Assembly (NCBI GenBank): GCA_031216445.1
Contig: CM062218.1
Location: forward strand, 24,088,001-24,152,000
Direction of reading: 5' to 3'
From: Lateolabrax maculatus
Taxonomy: Eukaryota; Chordata; Actinopteri; Acropomatiformes; Lateolabracidae
DNA: 64,000 nt
This document shows positions 22,101 through 35,034 of this stretch, in pieces (position 1 is the first letter of the stretch; every line of letters starts with the position of its first letter). The translations under genes were made by a program, and so were the position numbers. A model generated the notes under the pieces. That model did no database searches. It saw nothing but the letters and a program-made list of their open reading frames with translations, and had not been told where the DNA came from.

Positions 22101-22634
22101 GTCAGTGTCACTGTTTAAGAATATATGGACCTTGTGGACCATAGCTTTAGTTTAATCATACCACATTTATTTTGTTGGTTATATTGTAACAATCCAGTGT
22201 GAACACATATTTAAAACCATATTCCCTAGCAAATGCTTTCAACATTAAAAATGAATGTTTAGAAGAGCATAAATTGCCATGCTGAAGAATGTGTGTGTGT
22301 GTCTTTGTAGGGTACAGCGAGAGACGAGGCCCTAGAATGCACTGTCGGTGTGCTGACAGTTGTCAGTGAAGATAATCCTCATGAGGGTCCAAGTTCAGTA
22401 GACCTCCAGCCCATCTCCACTGCCATCATTCTGGAGGGAGGTATCATCATGGATCATATAAAAAAACTTGCCTCAGGCAGTTTGTCTGTTATTTGGGCTT
22501 ACATATGCTTTGCATTTGGATTACCCAAAATGCATGGCAAATACACTCAACTTCATTCAGACTGTGATGCTTGGACTGGGAAAGAAAACCTCCCACCAAA
22601 ACTGTTAACTTTGAAGAACAGTCTACTGGGTTAG
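19109..22634 (+). pseudogene. Fused C2H2 zinc-finger / SAMD3-like gene, copy 3 (5'-truncated, decayed)
   Basis: Exons 19109-21285, 21432-21590, 21750-21842 and 22311-22634. The 5' exons, inverted repeat and promoter-like regions are missing; the intron acceptor for the zinc-finger exon survives, about 120 bp after an ERV integrase fragment. Transcription would have to read in from copy 2 or an ERV promoter. The same stops and frameshifts are present. Confidence 0.75.
19136..19867 (+). CDS. Four-finger C2H2 protein fragment, copy 3 (243 aa)
   Basis: Open over the full length with all finger ligands kept; residue 4 is Leu. There is no adjacent promoter, so it is a coding frame rather than a demonstrated gene. 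Confidence 0.45.
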   Translation: MQWLCKYCTFCAEKRCFLLKHYRLKHGCHTRISPLPCLYKECLCTFKSFNALKVHLSTWHTQKDLGNVGETAFHCQLCDFVEPCTGADFFTHLRRHLKLKQKVSCPYQGCSFQSNVYSTFNAHKSKEHQDHNKMAFKPEIVSHNVLEVPPPNINIQPEDSAPETDQVEFEVTELNEDVGDLESQLEHNVAAVFLKMSSILNISENALQEVIEQINQIYVLSQPLLHTSVGKILNQHCGDVEDS

Positions 22635-23985
22635 ACCAGTAAAGAGCCATCAGCTGTCAGATAGCACTTTGTAAATTATGCAGCAGTTAATGTTCTCCTG
22701 TTATCAGAGAAAGTTTTATGCTTTCATGCAACTGAGCTGGCTTGTTTATGATCTCAAAAAACAAAAAAATTCTATTAAAGTGTACCATGTTATGCTAGTA
22801 TGCTAATGGTGGAAATAGCGCCACCTTGTGTTGCAAAGAGTTGTTAGATAATGTTGTCAGAAAGGAACCTAGCAAGGTTGACCTGTTTACATTTGTGTTT
22901 TGGGAAAACTTTTAATTATAGTAGTTATAATGTAGTACAAATACAAAACCCAAGGAGTGATGTTTTTCTGTGTTGGTTTAAACCTCGGACTGATGCTCGC
23001 TTTGGGACACAAAAGCATTTGTTGTACTTTCAGTTTTGATCAGAAATGCAATGATTTTGCATGCACTGAAGTCCTGTAATTATCAGGTGTTTACCTGTTT
23101 AATATTGTGAGACTGTTACATGCATAGAATTAGCTCACAAAAATGTGGTTTTATTTTTGCCATGTCCATGTCATGTTCTACAGTCAAATCAAACCACAAG
23201 TTTGTTGTTTAGCTGCTGTTTTGTACTTGAATGTACAAGAAAGTGATACTTGGGAACAGAACACTTGAGGCTGAATAATAGATTTAATGCATATTGTTAT
23301 TACAATAGCCTAACAGACATAGATCACACTATGAGCAATTTTGCAACTAGCTTTAAAATACATTAAATATGACAAGAGGATAGAGAACAGTCATTTTATT
23401 GTTTATTGTAAGGTTATTACATGAGTGATAAAACACACATTTTATATTGGAGAATTGGAATCAAAAGTAACAATATCGAACATTTATTGTTCAGTCTAGA
23501 TCTGTCAGTGATGCAATTATTTTTTTAATAAATGTTGTAATGCAGCTGAACAAACCCAGTGAGTGTTCTTTTAAAGTATATGTTTGTGGTGTTTTTCCCT
23601 TTATTAGGTAATAACAGCTAAAATAGATAAGAAATGGGAGAAGGACAAGGACCCATTCAAGGAAATTGGTTTGTTTAATTTAACTGAACTGAAATGAACT
23701 GAAAAAAAATGAGTGAGTAGTAAGTAGTAGGTATCATAATTCTAAGTGGGGTTAAATTTGTATCAAGCAGTCCACACAAAATGAAAAAATTAAGTTAACA
23801 CTAAGCATGGCTATTAAGTTATATGAACTTTTTTTTTTTTTTTTTAGTTGTACTACTTGATTTGGTACTGCACACTTAAAATAAACAAGCTTTTCTAACT
23901 CACTATTCTTAAGATTACTTTGCTTAATTTGCAACGAGTTTGCATACTTTTTTTAAGTAAGGTCAACTAATTAGATTTTACAGTG

Positions 23986-24548
23986 AGTATACGTACACAC
24001 GTCTCCCGCAGAGCTATGTTGAAAGTCCCTCAATATTCAGTCGAGTATTGGCTAATGACCTGCAACACCTAGACGTGTCCAGTACAGTACTACAATATGT
24101 AGATGATCTCTTGATATGTAGCACCTCCAAAGCTCAATGTGCACAAGACTCAGTCTCAGCCCTGATGGCTTTAGAAAAGGGGGCTCACAAGGTGAGTAAA
24201 AATAAATTACAGTTTTGCCAGACACAGGTTGAATACTTAGGTAGACAACTCTGTGGCACTAAATGAGCTATAGTGCCCTCACAAATTGAGGCAGTATCGA
24301 AAGCTCCCAAACCACAAACGGTGAGACACATGTCGTCATTTCTGCCATCTCAGCTTTACTAGAAGCCATACACCATCCAAAAGTGTTAGCCATCATTAAA
24401 TGCGTAGCTCATCAAAAAACGAATTCCCTGATAGCTAAAGGCAACAACTTAGCAGATGAAGCCGCAAAACGCATAGCTACACCCACCTGTATAGGACCAC
24501 TGCTAGTAGCTGGAGATTGTGAACCACTGACAAACTTATATATATATG

Positions 24549-24579
<31 letters not shown>

Positions 24580-24862
24580 CTATATATATGTGCTGCTATG
24601 TAATAGCAGCACAACATCAGGCAAGTCCATATGCACATTCTGTATGGGCAAAAAGGGGGGCAAGTATAATCACTGAAGAAGGTCCATCACATGGGCTATG
24701 GCGAAGTGCACATGGACATATTGTCCTCCCAACATCTTTGGTACAGGTTGCTACACGTAGTGCGCATGGTCAGGACCATTGCACAAGTGGGGAGGTGTTG
24801 AGACGCCTTCAAGCAGTCTGGTGGTCACCATTTTTCCGACCTGCGTTTGTAGCTGAGACAAT
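23986..24862 (+). pseudogene. ERV pol back half, short version, after copy 3
   Basis: Same content and same end point as after copy 2. The (TA)n tract is shorter, which lets the RNase H frame read through it for a further 30 codons by chance. Confidence 0.8.
24538..24589. repeat. (TA)n microsatellite, after copy 3
   Basis: Shorter run with one interruption; the hairpin follows at 24590-24612. Confidence 0.9.
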
Positions 24863-24884
24863 TTTGCAAGGAAGGTTTTTTTCT
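24855..24884 (+). other. Short-unit junction (copy 3 to 4)
   Basis: Same breakpoint and the same GGAAGG scar as at 18988. Confidence 0.85.
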
Positions 24885-24982
24885 GTTGCTCTGGTATTTC
24901 AAGTCTGATACTGCATGTTAGTGTTTTTGTTTTTTGTTTCTATTTTGCCGGGCTTGATGCTAAAATGATCTTTTCTTTTCAG

Positions 24983-27900
24983 ATTTTTCAAGAAGACAAA
25001 AAACTTCCTATGCAGTGGTTGTGTAAGTACTGCACATTTTGTGCTGAAAAGAGGTGCTTCTTACTTAAGCATTACCGCTTAAAACACGGGTGCCACACTC
25101 GAATATCACCACTACCGTGCCTTTATAAGGAGTGCCTGTGCACATTTAAATCTTTCAATGCACTCAAAGTCCACTTATCAACATGGCACACTCAAAAGGA
25201 CCTGGGGAACGTGGGTGAAACTGCTTTCCATTGTCAGCTGTGTGACTTTGTGGAGCCTTGCACTGGAGCTGACTTTTTTACCCATTTACGAAGACATTTG
25301 AAGCTGAAGCAAAAGGTTTCCTGTCCATATCAAGGCTGTAGCTTTCAGAGCAATGTTTATTCAACCTTTAATGCACATAAAAGCAAAGAACATCAAGACC
25401 ACAATAAGATGGCATTCAAACCTGAAATTGTGTCACATAATGTACTTGAGGTACCTCCACCTAATATAAATATTCAACCTGAGGATAGTGCCCCTGAAAC
25501 TGATCAGGTTGAGTTTGAGGTTACTGAGCTCAATGAAGATGTGGGAGACTTGGAGAGTCAGTTGGAACATAATGTAGCTGCTGTTTTTCTGAAAATGTCA
25601 TCGATTCTTAACATCTCTGAAAATGCCCTGCAAGAAGTTATAGAGCAGATCAACCAAATTTATGTGCTTTCACAGCCATTGTTACATACCTCGGTTGGAA
25701 AAATACTAAATCAACATTGTGGAGATGTTGAGGACTCTTAAGTGAGTGAGATAGCTAAAGTATTTACTGAGAATAATGTATTCCTGAAATTCACTTCTAC
25801 TAGGGGGTCATTGTCAACCACTAGCAAGCGAACATCATACATTTGAAAAGAATTCTCAGTGGTGACGCCTATTGAGTTTGTCCTAAAAAATGACAGGCAG
25901 ACAGTTGTGTATATCCCCATACTAAAAATGCTGCAGACATTACTAAACAATGGAGAAATTTTAGATAAGGCCATGTCATCTGAGACAAATTTGTCACAAG
26001 GATACAGATCTCACAGGGATGGTTACCGGTTTAAAGACAATTCTCTCTTGACAGAGGAAGAATTCAGGATTGCTCTTTTCTTGTACATAGATGATTTTGA
26101 GGTGGCTAAGCCCTTGGGAACCTCCAGAAAGAAACACAAGCTGCCATCTACTGGGTACTTGGAAATCTACACCCTAAATATCGCTCCTCTCTTCATTCCA
26201 TTCAGCTTGCTCTACTCATCATCGCTGAAGATGATATCAGGAAGTTGACTTTAAATGAGAGACCACAGTCTATTGAAGAATTAAAAGTGCAACTGGTAGA
26301 TAAACTGTCACTGCAGTATGACTTTAAACTGCAGTATGAAGATCAAGACTTCCATAATGCCCTCTGCAATTTGACTGAAATAACTGATTTACCTGAAAGA
26401 GCTACGCTCAAAATCATCCCTCTTGTGACTCTCCATTTAACCGCATTGTCATCACCCACCACAACATCAGACACTGAGTGCAGCACAGCAGACACTGAGA
26501 TCCTGTCGACAGGAAGAGCATCACCATCGCTAAGACAACAGTGGCCAGATTTCTTTGACATACCCAATTTCTCAGTTGATGTTGACTATAGACTCAGACA
26601 GGCAGATCTTGCCTTTATGAAGGATGGAACACGTATGACTCTACCACGAGATATGAAGCATGACATACTAGAAAAGCTTGCTGAGACGATGTACAGTTTC
26701 AAGGCTTACCCTAAAGATGATGACTTCAGCAGTGTTGCAAAAGCACTAATTAGCAAACACCCCTGCCTCACTGAGCCTGGACCACACAGATGGTATGGCT
26801 GGAAAAACAGCCTTAAATTATCGCACAAAGCTTCAAAAAGCTGGATGTGAGGATGTAGCAATCAATGGAGGCAAAAGAAGTAAAGGCAACCCAGAAGGAG
26901 AATCCTCAAGCAAGAATATCAAACGGCCAAAAAGAGGTGAAGCAAACTACCTACCTAACTTACCTGAAGGACATGATGAAACAAGCCTTGAAAATGCCAG
27001 AAAGGTTCTCGTGGAAGAAATGAAGAAGAAACAACCCAATGGCACTCTCATCTCACAAATGATGGACCAATCATTCCCACTACGCAGACAAGAAATTGTA
27101 GAAAAGGAACCTGCTGTACAGAACATTGTTGAACGATGGCCAGCACTCTTCACAGACAGGTAAACTATTTTTGTTCTCAACCAATAAAATAATGCCTATC
27201 AAAAAGAAATTCAAGGTGTGTGGCTAGAAATCCAAACACACTTGTTGGAATGTTAACACTTCTGCCATCTCTCCATCCCTACCCACCCCTCTCTCTACTT
27301 TTCAGGTGTTTGCTGAGTTCAACAGAATCGCAAGTAAGAATCTTGAGGGAGACTTCTTTGAGGCTCTGGACCAGTATACCCCACGTTTCATTGAACTTTT
27401 CAAAACAAGAAGGGGAACTGTTGGCCAGAAGCTCAGTGAGCTGATGCAGCACATGAGCTGGATGGTAAGTAGGTTAATTTTGCTTTTGATCTGTGTGATA
27501 GTTCATCAATCAAGTTCTAAATGAGATGATCCAGCCCAACCTATTCTATTTCCTGTCTGACTTGTGCTTGTGCCTTGCAAATTACTCTGTTAACTGGTCT
27601 TTTCTCTCTCTGTGTATCATTAGACACCAGACGTGACAGTACTTCGCTCTGTTGTCCTCAAAGGCATTCCTATTTTACTTGGTGACGACTCCAGTGAATT
27701 CTTCAAGACATGCTCTGTAAGTACTTGCACATAAGAAAAAGTTTGGTCTGCATTAAAATAGAACTATATCTGTGCTGACATAGAAGATGTAATTTTATCT
27801 GCACAATATACAATATACATTTTGTACAGTGATTGATGTATTTTGTATGGCAATTCCTCCACAGCTAATCTGAGAGGTATTTAAACAGCCAGTAAATAAA

Positions 27901-28508
27901 AATGAAATTTGCCACATAAACGTTGTACACATTAATTAATTGTAAATCTAAGGAGCAGGAGTCCAGGCTGAAAAGTCAGTGTCACTGTTTAAGAATATAT
28001 GGACCTTGTGGACCATAGCTTTAGTTTAATCATACCACATTTATTTTGTTGGTTATATTGTAACAATCCAGTGTGAACACATATTTAAAACCATATTCCC
28101 TAGCAAATGCTTTCAACATTAAAAATGAATGTTTAGAAGAGCATAAATTGCCATGCTGAAGAATGTGTGTGTGTGTCTTTGTAGGGTACAGCGAGAGACG
28201 AGGCCCTAGAATGCACTGTCGGTGTGCTGACAGTTGTCAGTGAAGATAATCCTCATGAGGGTCCAAGTTCAGTAGACCTCCAGCCCATCTCCACTGCCAT
28301 CATTCTGGAGGGAGGTATCATCATGGATCATATAAAAAAACTTGCCTCAGGCAGTTTGTCTGTTATTTGGGCTTACATATGCTTTGCATTTGGATTACCC
28401 AAAATGCATGGCAAATACACTCAACTTCATTCAGACTGTGATGCTTGGACTGGGAAAGAAAACCTCCCACCAAAACTGTTAACTTTGAAGAACAGTCTAC
28501 TGGGTTAG
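24983..28508 (+). pseudogene. Fused C2H2 zinc-finger / SAMD3-like gene, copy 4 (5'-truncated, decayed)
   Basis: Exons 24983-27159, 27306-27464, 27624-27716 and 28185-28508. Same truncation and lesions as copy 3. It is the last copy of block A and is followed by the long ERV segment with an LTR. Confidence 0.75.
25010..25741 (+). CDS. Four-finger C2H2 protein fragment, copy 4 (243 aa)
   Basis: Same translation as copy 3, with all ligands present and the shared TAA at the end. Confidence 0.45.
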   Translation: MQWLCKYCTFCAEKRCFLLKHYRLKHGCHTRISPLPCLYKECLCTFKSFNALKVHLSTWHTQKDLGNVGETAFHCQLCDFVEPCTGADFFTHLRRHLKLKQKVSCPYQGCSFQSNVYSTFNAHKSKEHQDHNKMAFKPEIVSHNVLEVPPPNINIQPEDSAPETDQVEFEVTELNEDVGDLESQLEHNVAAVFLKMSSILNISENALQEVIEQINQIYVLSQPLLHTSVGKILNQHCGDVEDS

Positions 28509-29852
28509 ACCAGTAAAGAGCCATCAGCTGTCAGATAGCACTTTGTAAATTATGCAGCAGTTAATGTTCTCCTGTTATCAGAGAAAGTTTTATGCTTTCA
28601 TGCAACTGAGCTGGCTTGTCTCAAAAAAAAAAAAAATTCTATTAAAGTGTACCATGTTATGCTAGTATGCTAATGGTGGAAATAGCGCCACCTTGTGTTG
28701 CAAAGAGTTGTTAGATAATGTTGTCAGAAAGGAACCTAGCAAGGTTGACCTGTTTACATTTGTGTTTTGGGAAAACTTTTAATTATAGTAGTTATAATGT
28801 AGTACAAATACAAAACCCAAGGAGTGATGTTTTTCTGTGTTGGTTTAAACCTTGGACTGATGCTCGCTTTGGGACACAAAAGCATTTGTTGTACTTTCAG
28901 TTTTGATCAGAAATGCAATGATTTTGCATGCACTGAAGTCCTGTAATTATCAGGTGTTTACCTGTTTAATATTGTGAGACTGTTACATGCATAGAATTAG
29001 CTCACAAAAATGTGGTTTTATTTTTGCCATGTCCATGTCATGTTCTACAGTCAAATCAAACCACAAGTTTGTTGTTTAGCTGCTGTTTTGTACTTGAATG
29101 TACAAGAAAGTGATACTTGGGAACAGAACACTTGAGGCTGAATAATAGATTTAATGCATATTGTTATTACAATAGCCTAACAGACATAGATCACACTATG
29201 AGCAATTTTACAACTAGCTTTAAAATACATTAAATATGACAAGAGGATAGAGAACAGTAATTTTATTGTTTATTGTAAGGTTATTACATGAGTGATAAAA
29301 CACACATTTTATATTGGAGAATTGGAATCAAAAGTAACAATATCGAACATTTATTGTTCAGCCTAGATCTGTCAGTGATGCAATTATTTTTTTAATAAAT
29401 GTTGTAATGCAGCTGAACAAACCCAGTGAGTGTTCTTTTAAAGTATATGTTTGTGGTGTTTTTCCCTTTATTAGGTAATAACAGCTAAAATAGATAAGAA
29501 ATGGGAGAAGGACAAGGACCCATTCAAGGAAATTGGTTTGTTTAATTTAACTGAACTGAAATGAACTGAAAAAAAATGAGTGAGTAGTAAGTAGTAGGTA
29601 TCATAATTCTAAGTGGGGTTAAATTTGTATCAAGCAGTCCACACAAAATGAAAAAATTAAGTTAACACTAAGCATGGCTATTAAGTTACATGAACTTTTT
29701 TTTTTTTTTTTTAGTTGTACTACTTGATTTGGTACTGCACACTTAAAATAAACAAGCTTTTCTAACTCACTATTCTTAAGATTACTTTGCTTAATTTGCA
29801 ACGAGTTTGCATACTTTTTTTAAGTAAGGTCAAATAATTAGATTTTACAGTG

Positions 29853-30415
29853 AGTATACGTACACACGTCTCCCGCAGAGCTATGTTGAAAGTCCCTCAA
29901 TATTCAGTCGAGTATTGGCTAATGACCTGCAACACCTAGACGTGTCCAGTACAGTACTACAATATGTAGATGATCTCTTGATATGTAGCACCTCCAAAGC
30001 TCAATGTGCACAAGACTCAGTCTCAGCCCTGATGGCTTTAGAAAAGGGGGCTCACAAGGTGAGTAAAAATAAATTACAGTTTTGCCAGACACAGGTTGAA
30101 TACTTAGGTAGACAACTCTGTGGCACTAAATGAGCTATAGTGCCCTCACAAATTGAGGCAGTATCGAAAGCTCCCAAACCACAAACGGTGAGACACATGT
30201 CGTCATTTCTGCCATCTCAGCTTTACTAGAAGCCATACACCATCCAAAAGTGTTAGCCATCATTAAATGCGTAGCTCATCAAAAAACGAATTCCCTGATA
30301 GCTAAAGGCAACAACTTAGCAGATGAAGCCGCAAAACGCATAGCTACACCCACCTGTATAGGACCACTGCTAGTAGCTGGAGATTGTGAACCACTGACAA
30401 ACTTATATATATATG

Positions 30416-30446
<31 letters not shown>

Positions 30447-31671
30447 CTATATATATGTGCTGCTATGTAATAGCAGCACAACATCAGGCAAGTCCATATG
30501 CACATTCTGTATGGGCAAAAAGGGGGGCAAGTATAATCACTGAAGAAGGTCCATCACATGGGCTATGGCGAAGTGCACATGGACATATTGTCCTCCCAAC
30601 ATCTTTGGTACAGGTTGCTACACGTAGTGCGCATGGTCAGGACCATTGCACAAGTGGGGAGGTGTTGAGACGCCTTCAAGCAGTCTGGTGGTCACCATTT
30701 TTCCGACCTGCGTTTGTAGCTGAGACAATAAAAAAGGCCCTAAAAATGCTAGGAATCAAACAGAAGTTCAGATGTGTGTATCACCCACAGTCACAGAGAG
30801 TAGTGGAAAGGGCAAATGGCATGCTAAAAGCAAAACTTGCAAAAATTAGAGCAGACAGTCAGTATAAAATCAATTGGGTAGATGCATTGCCACTTGCTTT
30901 GATGGCTATACGAACACTAACTAACACTAACACTAAGCTAAGAGACTAACACATCTAATACCACACGAGGCACTTACAGGGAGACCGATGCCGGTTCCCT
31001 TTTGTAGAGGGCCGTATGCGAGCAATGTGAACGAGAACTAACATGCTACCTACGACACCTAACGCAAATACACAAAGCTGTGCTCCAACAGGTAAAAGCT
31101 GTGTCTGAGGACAGAGACGCTGACATTCCAGAGCAGCTAAGGAGAGTTGAACCTGGAGACTGGGTCTACGTAAAGGTGTTCAAACGAAAGTGGGACCAAC
31201 CAAGGTGAGAAGGACCCTTTAAGGTTATCCTAACTACCCCAACTGCGCTGAAAGTAGAGGGTAAGAAATGTTGGTTCCATTTAAACCATTGCTGCAGAGC
31301 GAGGGATCCAGGTGAGACAGCAAGGGCACAGCACGATCCAGAAAGGGACGGTAAAGCCTCCCAACTGGAAGATAGACAGCTTCAAGATCCAAGGACAAAG
31401 ATGATCACAGAGACTGGCTGAGAGGAGGAGTACCAGTAAACAACGTAATCACACTCACGTATATAAAGTCAGCTCAATACAATCAAACATTGACATTAGG
31501 ACCAGAAGGCATAAAAATAGACACGCATGTGGTTCACAGACAATGCCTAAAAGAAGGGACAGTGATGGTAGTGGTACAATGTTCACGAAATCAATGCACA
31601 TAGATAAACCTACACCAAACCATGACAGCTGAAGAAGCAACCAAATTGACCCAAATTTAAGTAAAATGAGG
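29853..31671 (+). pseudogene. ERV pol back half, long version, after copy 4
   Basis: Same layout as after copy 1, from the YVDD segment to the integrase C-terminal domain and the possible env remnant. The integrase catalytic-core deletion and premature stops are shared with the other long versions. Confidence 0.8.
30404..30456. repeat. (TA)n microsatellite, after copy 4
   Basis: Similar to the tract after copy 3; the hairpin follows at 30457-30479. Confidence 0.9.
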
Positions 31672-32134
31672 TGTCTGAGCTGAGAGATGTCTCTCCCATG
31701 TGTGTCCAATGTTTAGATACTTGTGTGGATCCAATGTTTAGATATTTGTGTGGGAAATGTTTAGATAAGCCTATGTCCAAGGTCTGGCTACTTTCATAGA
31801 TGGGTGCCCCTTGGGGGTTGTTTTCCTAAAGTTCCAAAGAGATGAGATCAGTTTCAACCTGAACTATAGGTTCCACCTTCCCTTTCTGTAAAATAGCCAT
31901 GTATGGTTATGAGGTTGGCTCTGAGCCTATCTTGTCACCACACATTAGCTATACCATGAGGCTTTAAAAGGTGTAGTTTGAGTGGAAAACGGGGGAGATT
32001 CACATTGGCTTCGGATCTTCTCACAGGCAATCCATGGTGCTTGTTTTGACGCTGTACTTTTTGTAATAAACCTTTTTATACAACTAAGTCGGTGTCAGCG
32101 GAGATTCCTTCATCATCATCACATCATCGCTACA
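31672..32134 (+). mobile_element. ERV 3' LTR, block A
   Basis: Same ends and signals; AATAAA at 32065-32070. It is the only LTR in the 23-kb block A and lies after gene copy 4. Confidence 0.65.
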
Positions 32135-32759
32135 GAAGATACAACACAGCCAACCCGTCTCAGACAGCTAAGGTCGCAAAAGGAGGAAGCATTTAGGAGT
32201 GGAGACAGAAGCAGGTTCAAAGAGGCAAAGTACAGGTTTAGCAAGGAGGTGAGGGGAGCTAAATGACTGTATTCTGAGAAACTCCAACACCAGTTCTCAG
32301 CCAAGGACTCTGCTTCTGTCTGGAAGGGGCTCAGAGAGCTCACCCATCACAAACCCAGAGCCCCCCACTCTGCTAACGCCTTGCGCCTGTCCAACAATCT
32401 GAACAAGTTCTACTGTCGTTTCGAAAGACAATGGGACAGTCCAGACACAATCCCCTGGGACTCCATCCACCAGCCCCAGGCCACCAGCTTCACCTCTCCC
32501 ACCACTGCAGGGGCCTGGGCCTCTCCACAACTTCAAACCTCAGAGGCCCCCTTCCCGTCCACAGTGACACCTCTCTCAATCCTGGAGAGGGATGTTAACA
32601 GACAATACAAGAGACAGAACCTCCACAAAGCAGCCGGGCCAGACTCTGTCTCTCCATCCACCCTGAAGCACTGTGCTGACCAGCTGTCTCTGGTGTTCAC
32701 AGATATCTTTAACACTTCACTGGAGATATCCCACATACCAGCCTGCTTCAAATGTTCCA
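32135..32759 (+). mobile_element. LINE ORF2 fragment, block A
   Basis: Same segment, one base longer than unit 1 because the C-run near 32475 is intact. The TGA (32264-32266) is shared with unit 1. Confidence 0.75.
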
Positions 32760-32787
32760 GCAAGAGATACTGTAAGACTTAGAGCAC
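32752..32787 (+). other. Long-unit duplication junction LINE|ERV pol, block A
   Basis: Identical to the junction near 9622. Confidence 0.6.
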
Positions 32788-33837
32788 ACTGGCAGACGAA
32801 GAGAAAGACAAAAGACACTCACATATGTGCAGCCTGCAGTATACTGGATCCAATGGCCAGCTGACTCAGAACTTGCACACCAATGGAGTGTGTGAAAAGC
32901 CTGGATACAGAAAGAACTGCCCACAGCACAAGAACCACGACTGCCGCTGCACTGCACTCTGATGTATGATGAGACTCAGCAACATACTGACTACAAAGAA
33001 TGCTGGACAGAGTTGATTACAGGCAAAATATTATCTGTAATATGTCAAGACCTGTATGTTGGACCACAAGGACCAGCAGCAGCAGTTACTCTACCACCAG
33101 AACTACGTCCCTGGTTTCAAGTCACCAGCTCCGTCCCACATGTTACACTCCTGATAGCTAATGGACATGAATCACGTGACCTAGGACCGATGGTGAAGGC
33201 AGCACTACAAGTGACTGTATGGAAACCAACTCAGAACACGCATGTGCAGTCATCCTCCGATGGACAATATGTGAAAATATTTCTGCGAGCATATGACAAA
33301 GGAACAAGAGCCCAAGTGCTACTAAGTCAGAGATTCCCTACTCAACTGCCACTCTCAGAAGAACATAGTGTGCTACTACATCAGATACCACATGAGTTAT
33401 GGTCACATCATAAAACAGATGTAGGGCTAGTTAGGTCAGCACAGCCAGTTCACATCAAAGCAAAAGAGGGCATTGTGTTGCCATACCAAAAACAATATCC
33501 CATTAAACCACACCAAATAGCAGGTATAAGACCCACCATCAAGGGCTTGGTAGCAGCAGGTGTGTTAAAACCAACAAAAAGTCTGTGTAATACACCAACT
33601 TGTCCAATAAAACAAAATAAACTCTAGTGACTATCGATTGGTGCATGATTTGTGCGCCATTAATTCCACTGTAGATGCAGAAGTACCTGTGGTTCCAGAC
33701 CCACATACTTTGCTTTCTAATATCCCACATGACGCCTGTTGGTACACAGTCATTGATTTATGCTCAGCATTTGTTAGTGTGCCATTACACCCAGATTCAC
33801 AGTATCTGTTTGCTTTTACATATCAAGGACAGCAGTA
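32777..33837 (+). pseudogene. ERV pol front half, block A
   Basis: Same as unit 1 in layout and lesions: open 32962-33627, frameshift near 33622, palm start with VIDLCSAF, ending at AGTA 33834-33837. Confidence 0.8.
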
Positions 33838-34335
33838 CACTGTAAATGCAAACATGGTATTTAATTAAAAATAGTAAATTGACTTAAATCAGTTTTTATC
33901 AAATTGCTATTAACACTCACTTTTAGAAAGTTACTTGTAATTTGTGGTTGAAAAATCTCACCAGCTCAGTCTACTTGAACTGGATTAATTTAGAAAAAGT
34001 ATGTTTTCGATAATTTGGCTTTTACAAGTACATTTACTCAATACTGCACTTAAGTACAAAGTACTTTAAGTACTTTACTTTTTTTTTCATATTACTGTCT
34101 ACTTTTACTCCACTACATTTCAGAGGGAAATATTGTACTTTTTACATCACTGCATATGTAATAATACATACGCGATATATAATAATAATCAGTAGTATGC
34201 TACTTTTAATTTTAATATTTTAAGTATTTCTTTTTGTGGTTATATGTTTTTTACTTAATTGAAATTTTCACTGCAGGAGCTGTATTGTAAAAGAGTAGTT
34301 TCACGGAGTGGTATTAGTACTTTTGCTTCGATTTG

Positions 34336-34514
34336 AAAACTTCGCCGGCTTTTTTTTTTTTTTTCCCGACCTGTGGGCATGCGCAACTCCGTCCTCTCTA
34401 CGCCTGACGGTATGTCAACAACACACCCGCAACGGACGAGGAGCTGGACCTAATCCCTGCAACAGCACTCGTTAAGGTTATTTTCAGCATTCTTGTGCTT
34501 GGCACACTCATTTG
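34336..34514 (+). promoter_or_regulatory. 5' exon and upstream promoter-like region of transposon copy 5
   Basis: Same as copy 2; donor GTGAGT follows 34514. Confidence 0.45.
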
Positions 34515-35034
34515 GTGAGTAATATTTTACCCTTGTTTAGACCGTTTTCTTTCTGTAAGTAAGCGCCATATTTTTCGTGCTTGCTAGTAATGATGTGTGT
34601 TGTAATGTCGGCTAACGCTGCCTCAGAGCTATATAGCTCTGAGCTAGCTGAACTATATTATGGACATAACGTGTCTTACTTTTGTCACGTTAAAGTTGAG
34701 GAGAAACTTTAGTGTAGCGGTCGCGGGCGTGCTCGTCACGTGCACGCGCACACCCGCTGTCGGAGTTGATTTTTTTTTCTGAGGCCAGTCATCTATGAGT
34801 ACTCACTCACGATGAGAGACTGATCCCGGCGGTTTGTGAGTTTCCATGAGCAGGAGGGCATTCACATGGCAGAACATCAGAACAAGTCTGGATGTATCAT
34901 TTTATTTTACGCTCGGCTGTTAAGTTAGGACTATGCTAACTTAATGTTATTTTATTTAACCCTCCTCACTTAACACTAGTCATATTTGTAGCTGTGTCGT
35001 TTCCATGGTTACCACGTTTAGCGCGCCCAATGAG

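Larger units (their letters stand above)
18989..23985 (+). mobile_element. CACTA/EnSpm-like transposon, copy 3 (left-truncated)
   Basis: It lacks the left end, 5' exon and inverted repeat, and begins in the intron before the zinc-finger exon, directly joined to ERV integrase at 18988. The right end CAGTG (23981-23985) and AGTA are intact. It could not be a transposition substrate alone because one terminus is missing; it arose by tandem duplication. Confidence 0.7.
24863..29852 (+). mobile_element. CACTA/EnSpm-like transposon, copy 4 (left-truncated)
   Basis: It has the same truncated start as copy 3. The right end CAGTG finishes at 29852, followed by AGTA. Private change: a short deletion before the A-run near 28620 (the TTTATGAT stretch is lost). 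The ERV after it is the long version reaching the LTR. Confidence 0.7.
11386..34521 (+). repeat. Higher-order repeat block A (gene copies 2, 3, 4)
   Basis: This 23136-bp block contains one promoter-bearing gene copy (2), two 5'-truncated copies (3 and 4) joined through integrase|intron junctions, and one long ERV-LTR-LINE segment after copy 4. The following block repeats this order at 34522-57610. Confidence 0.9.
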
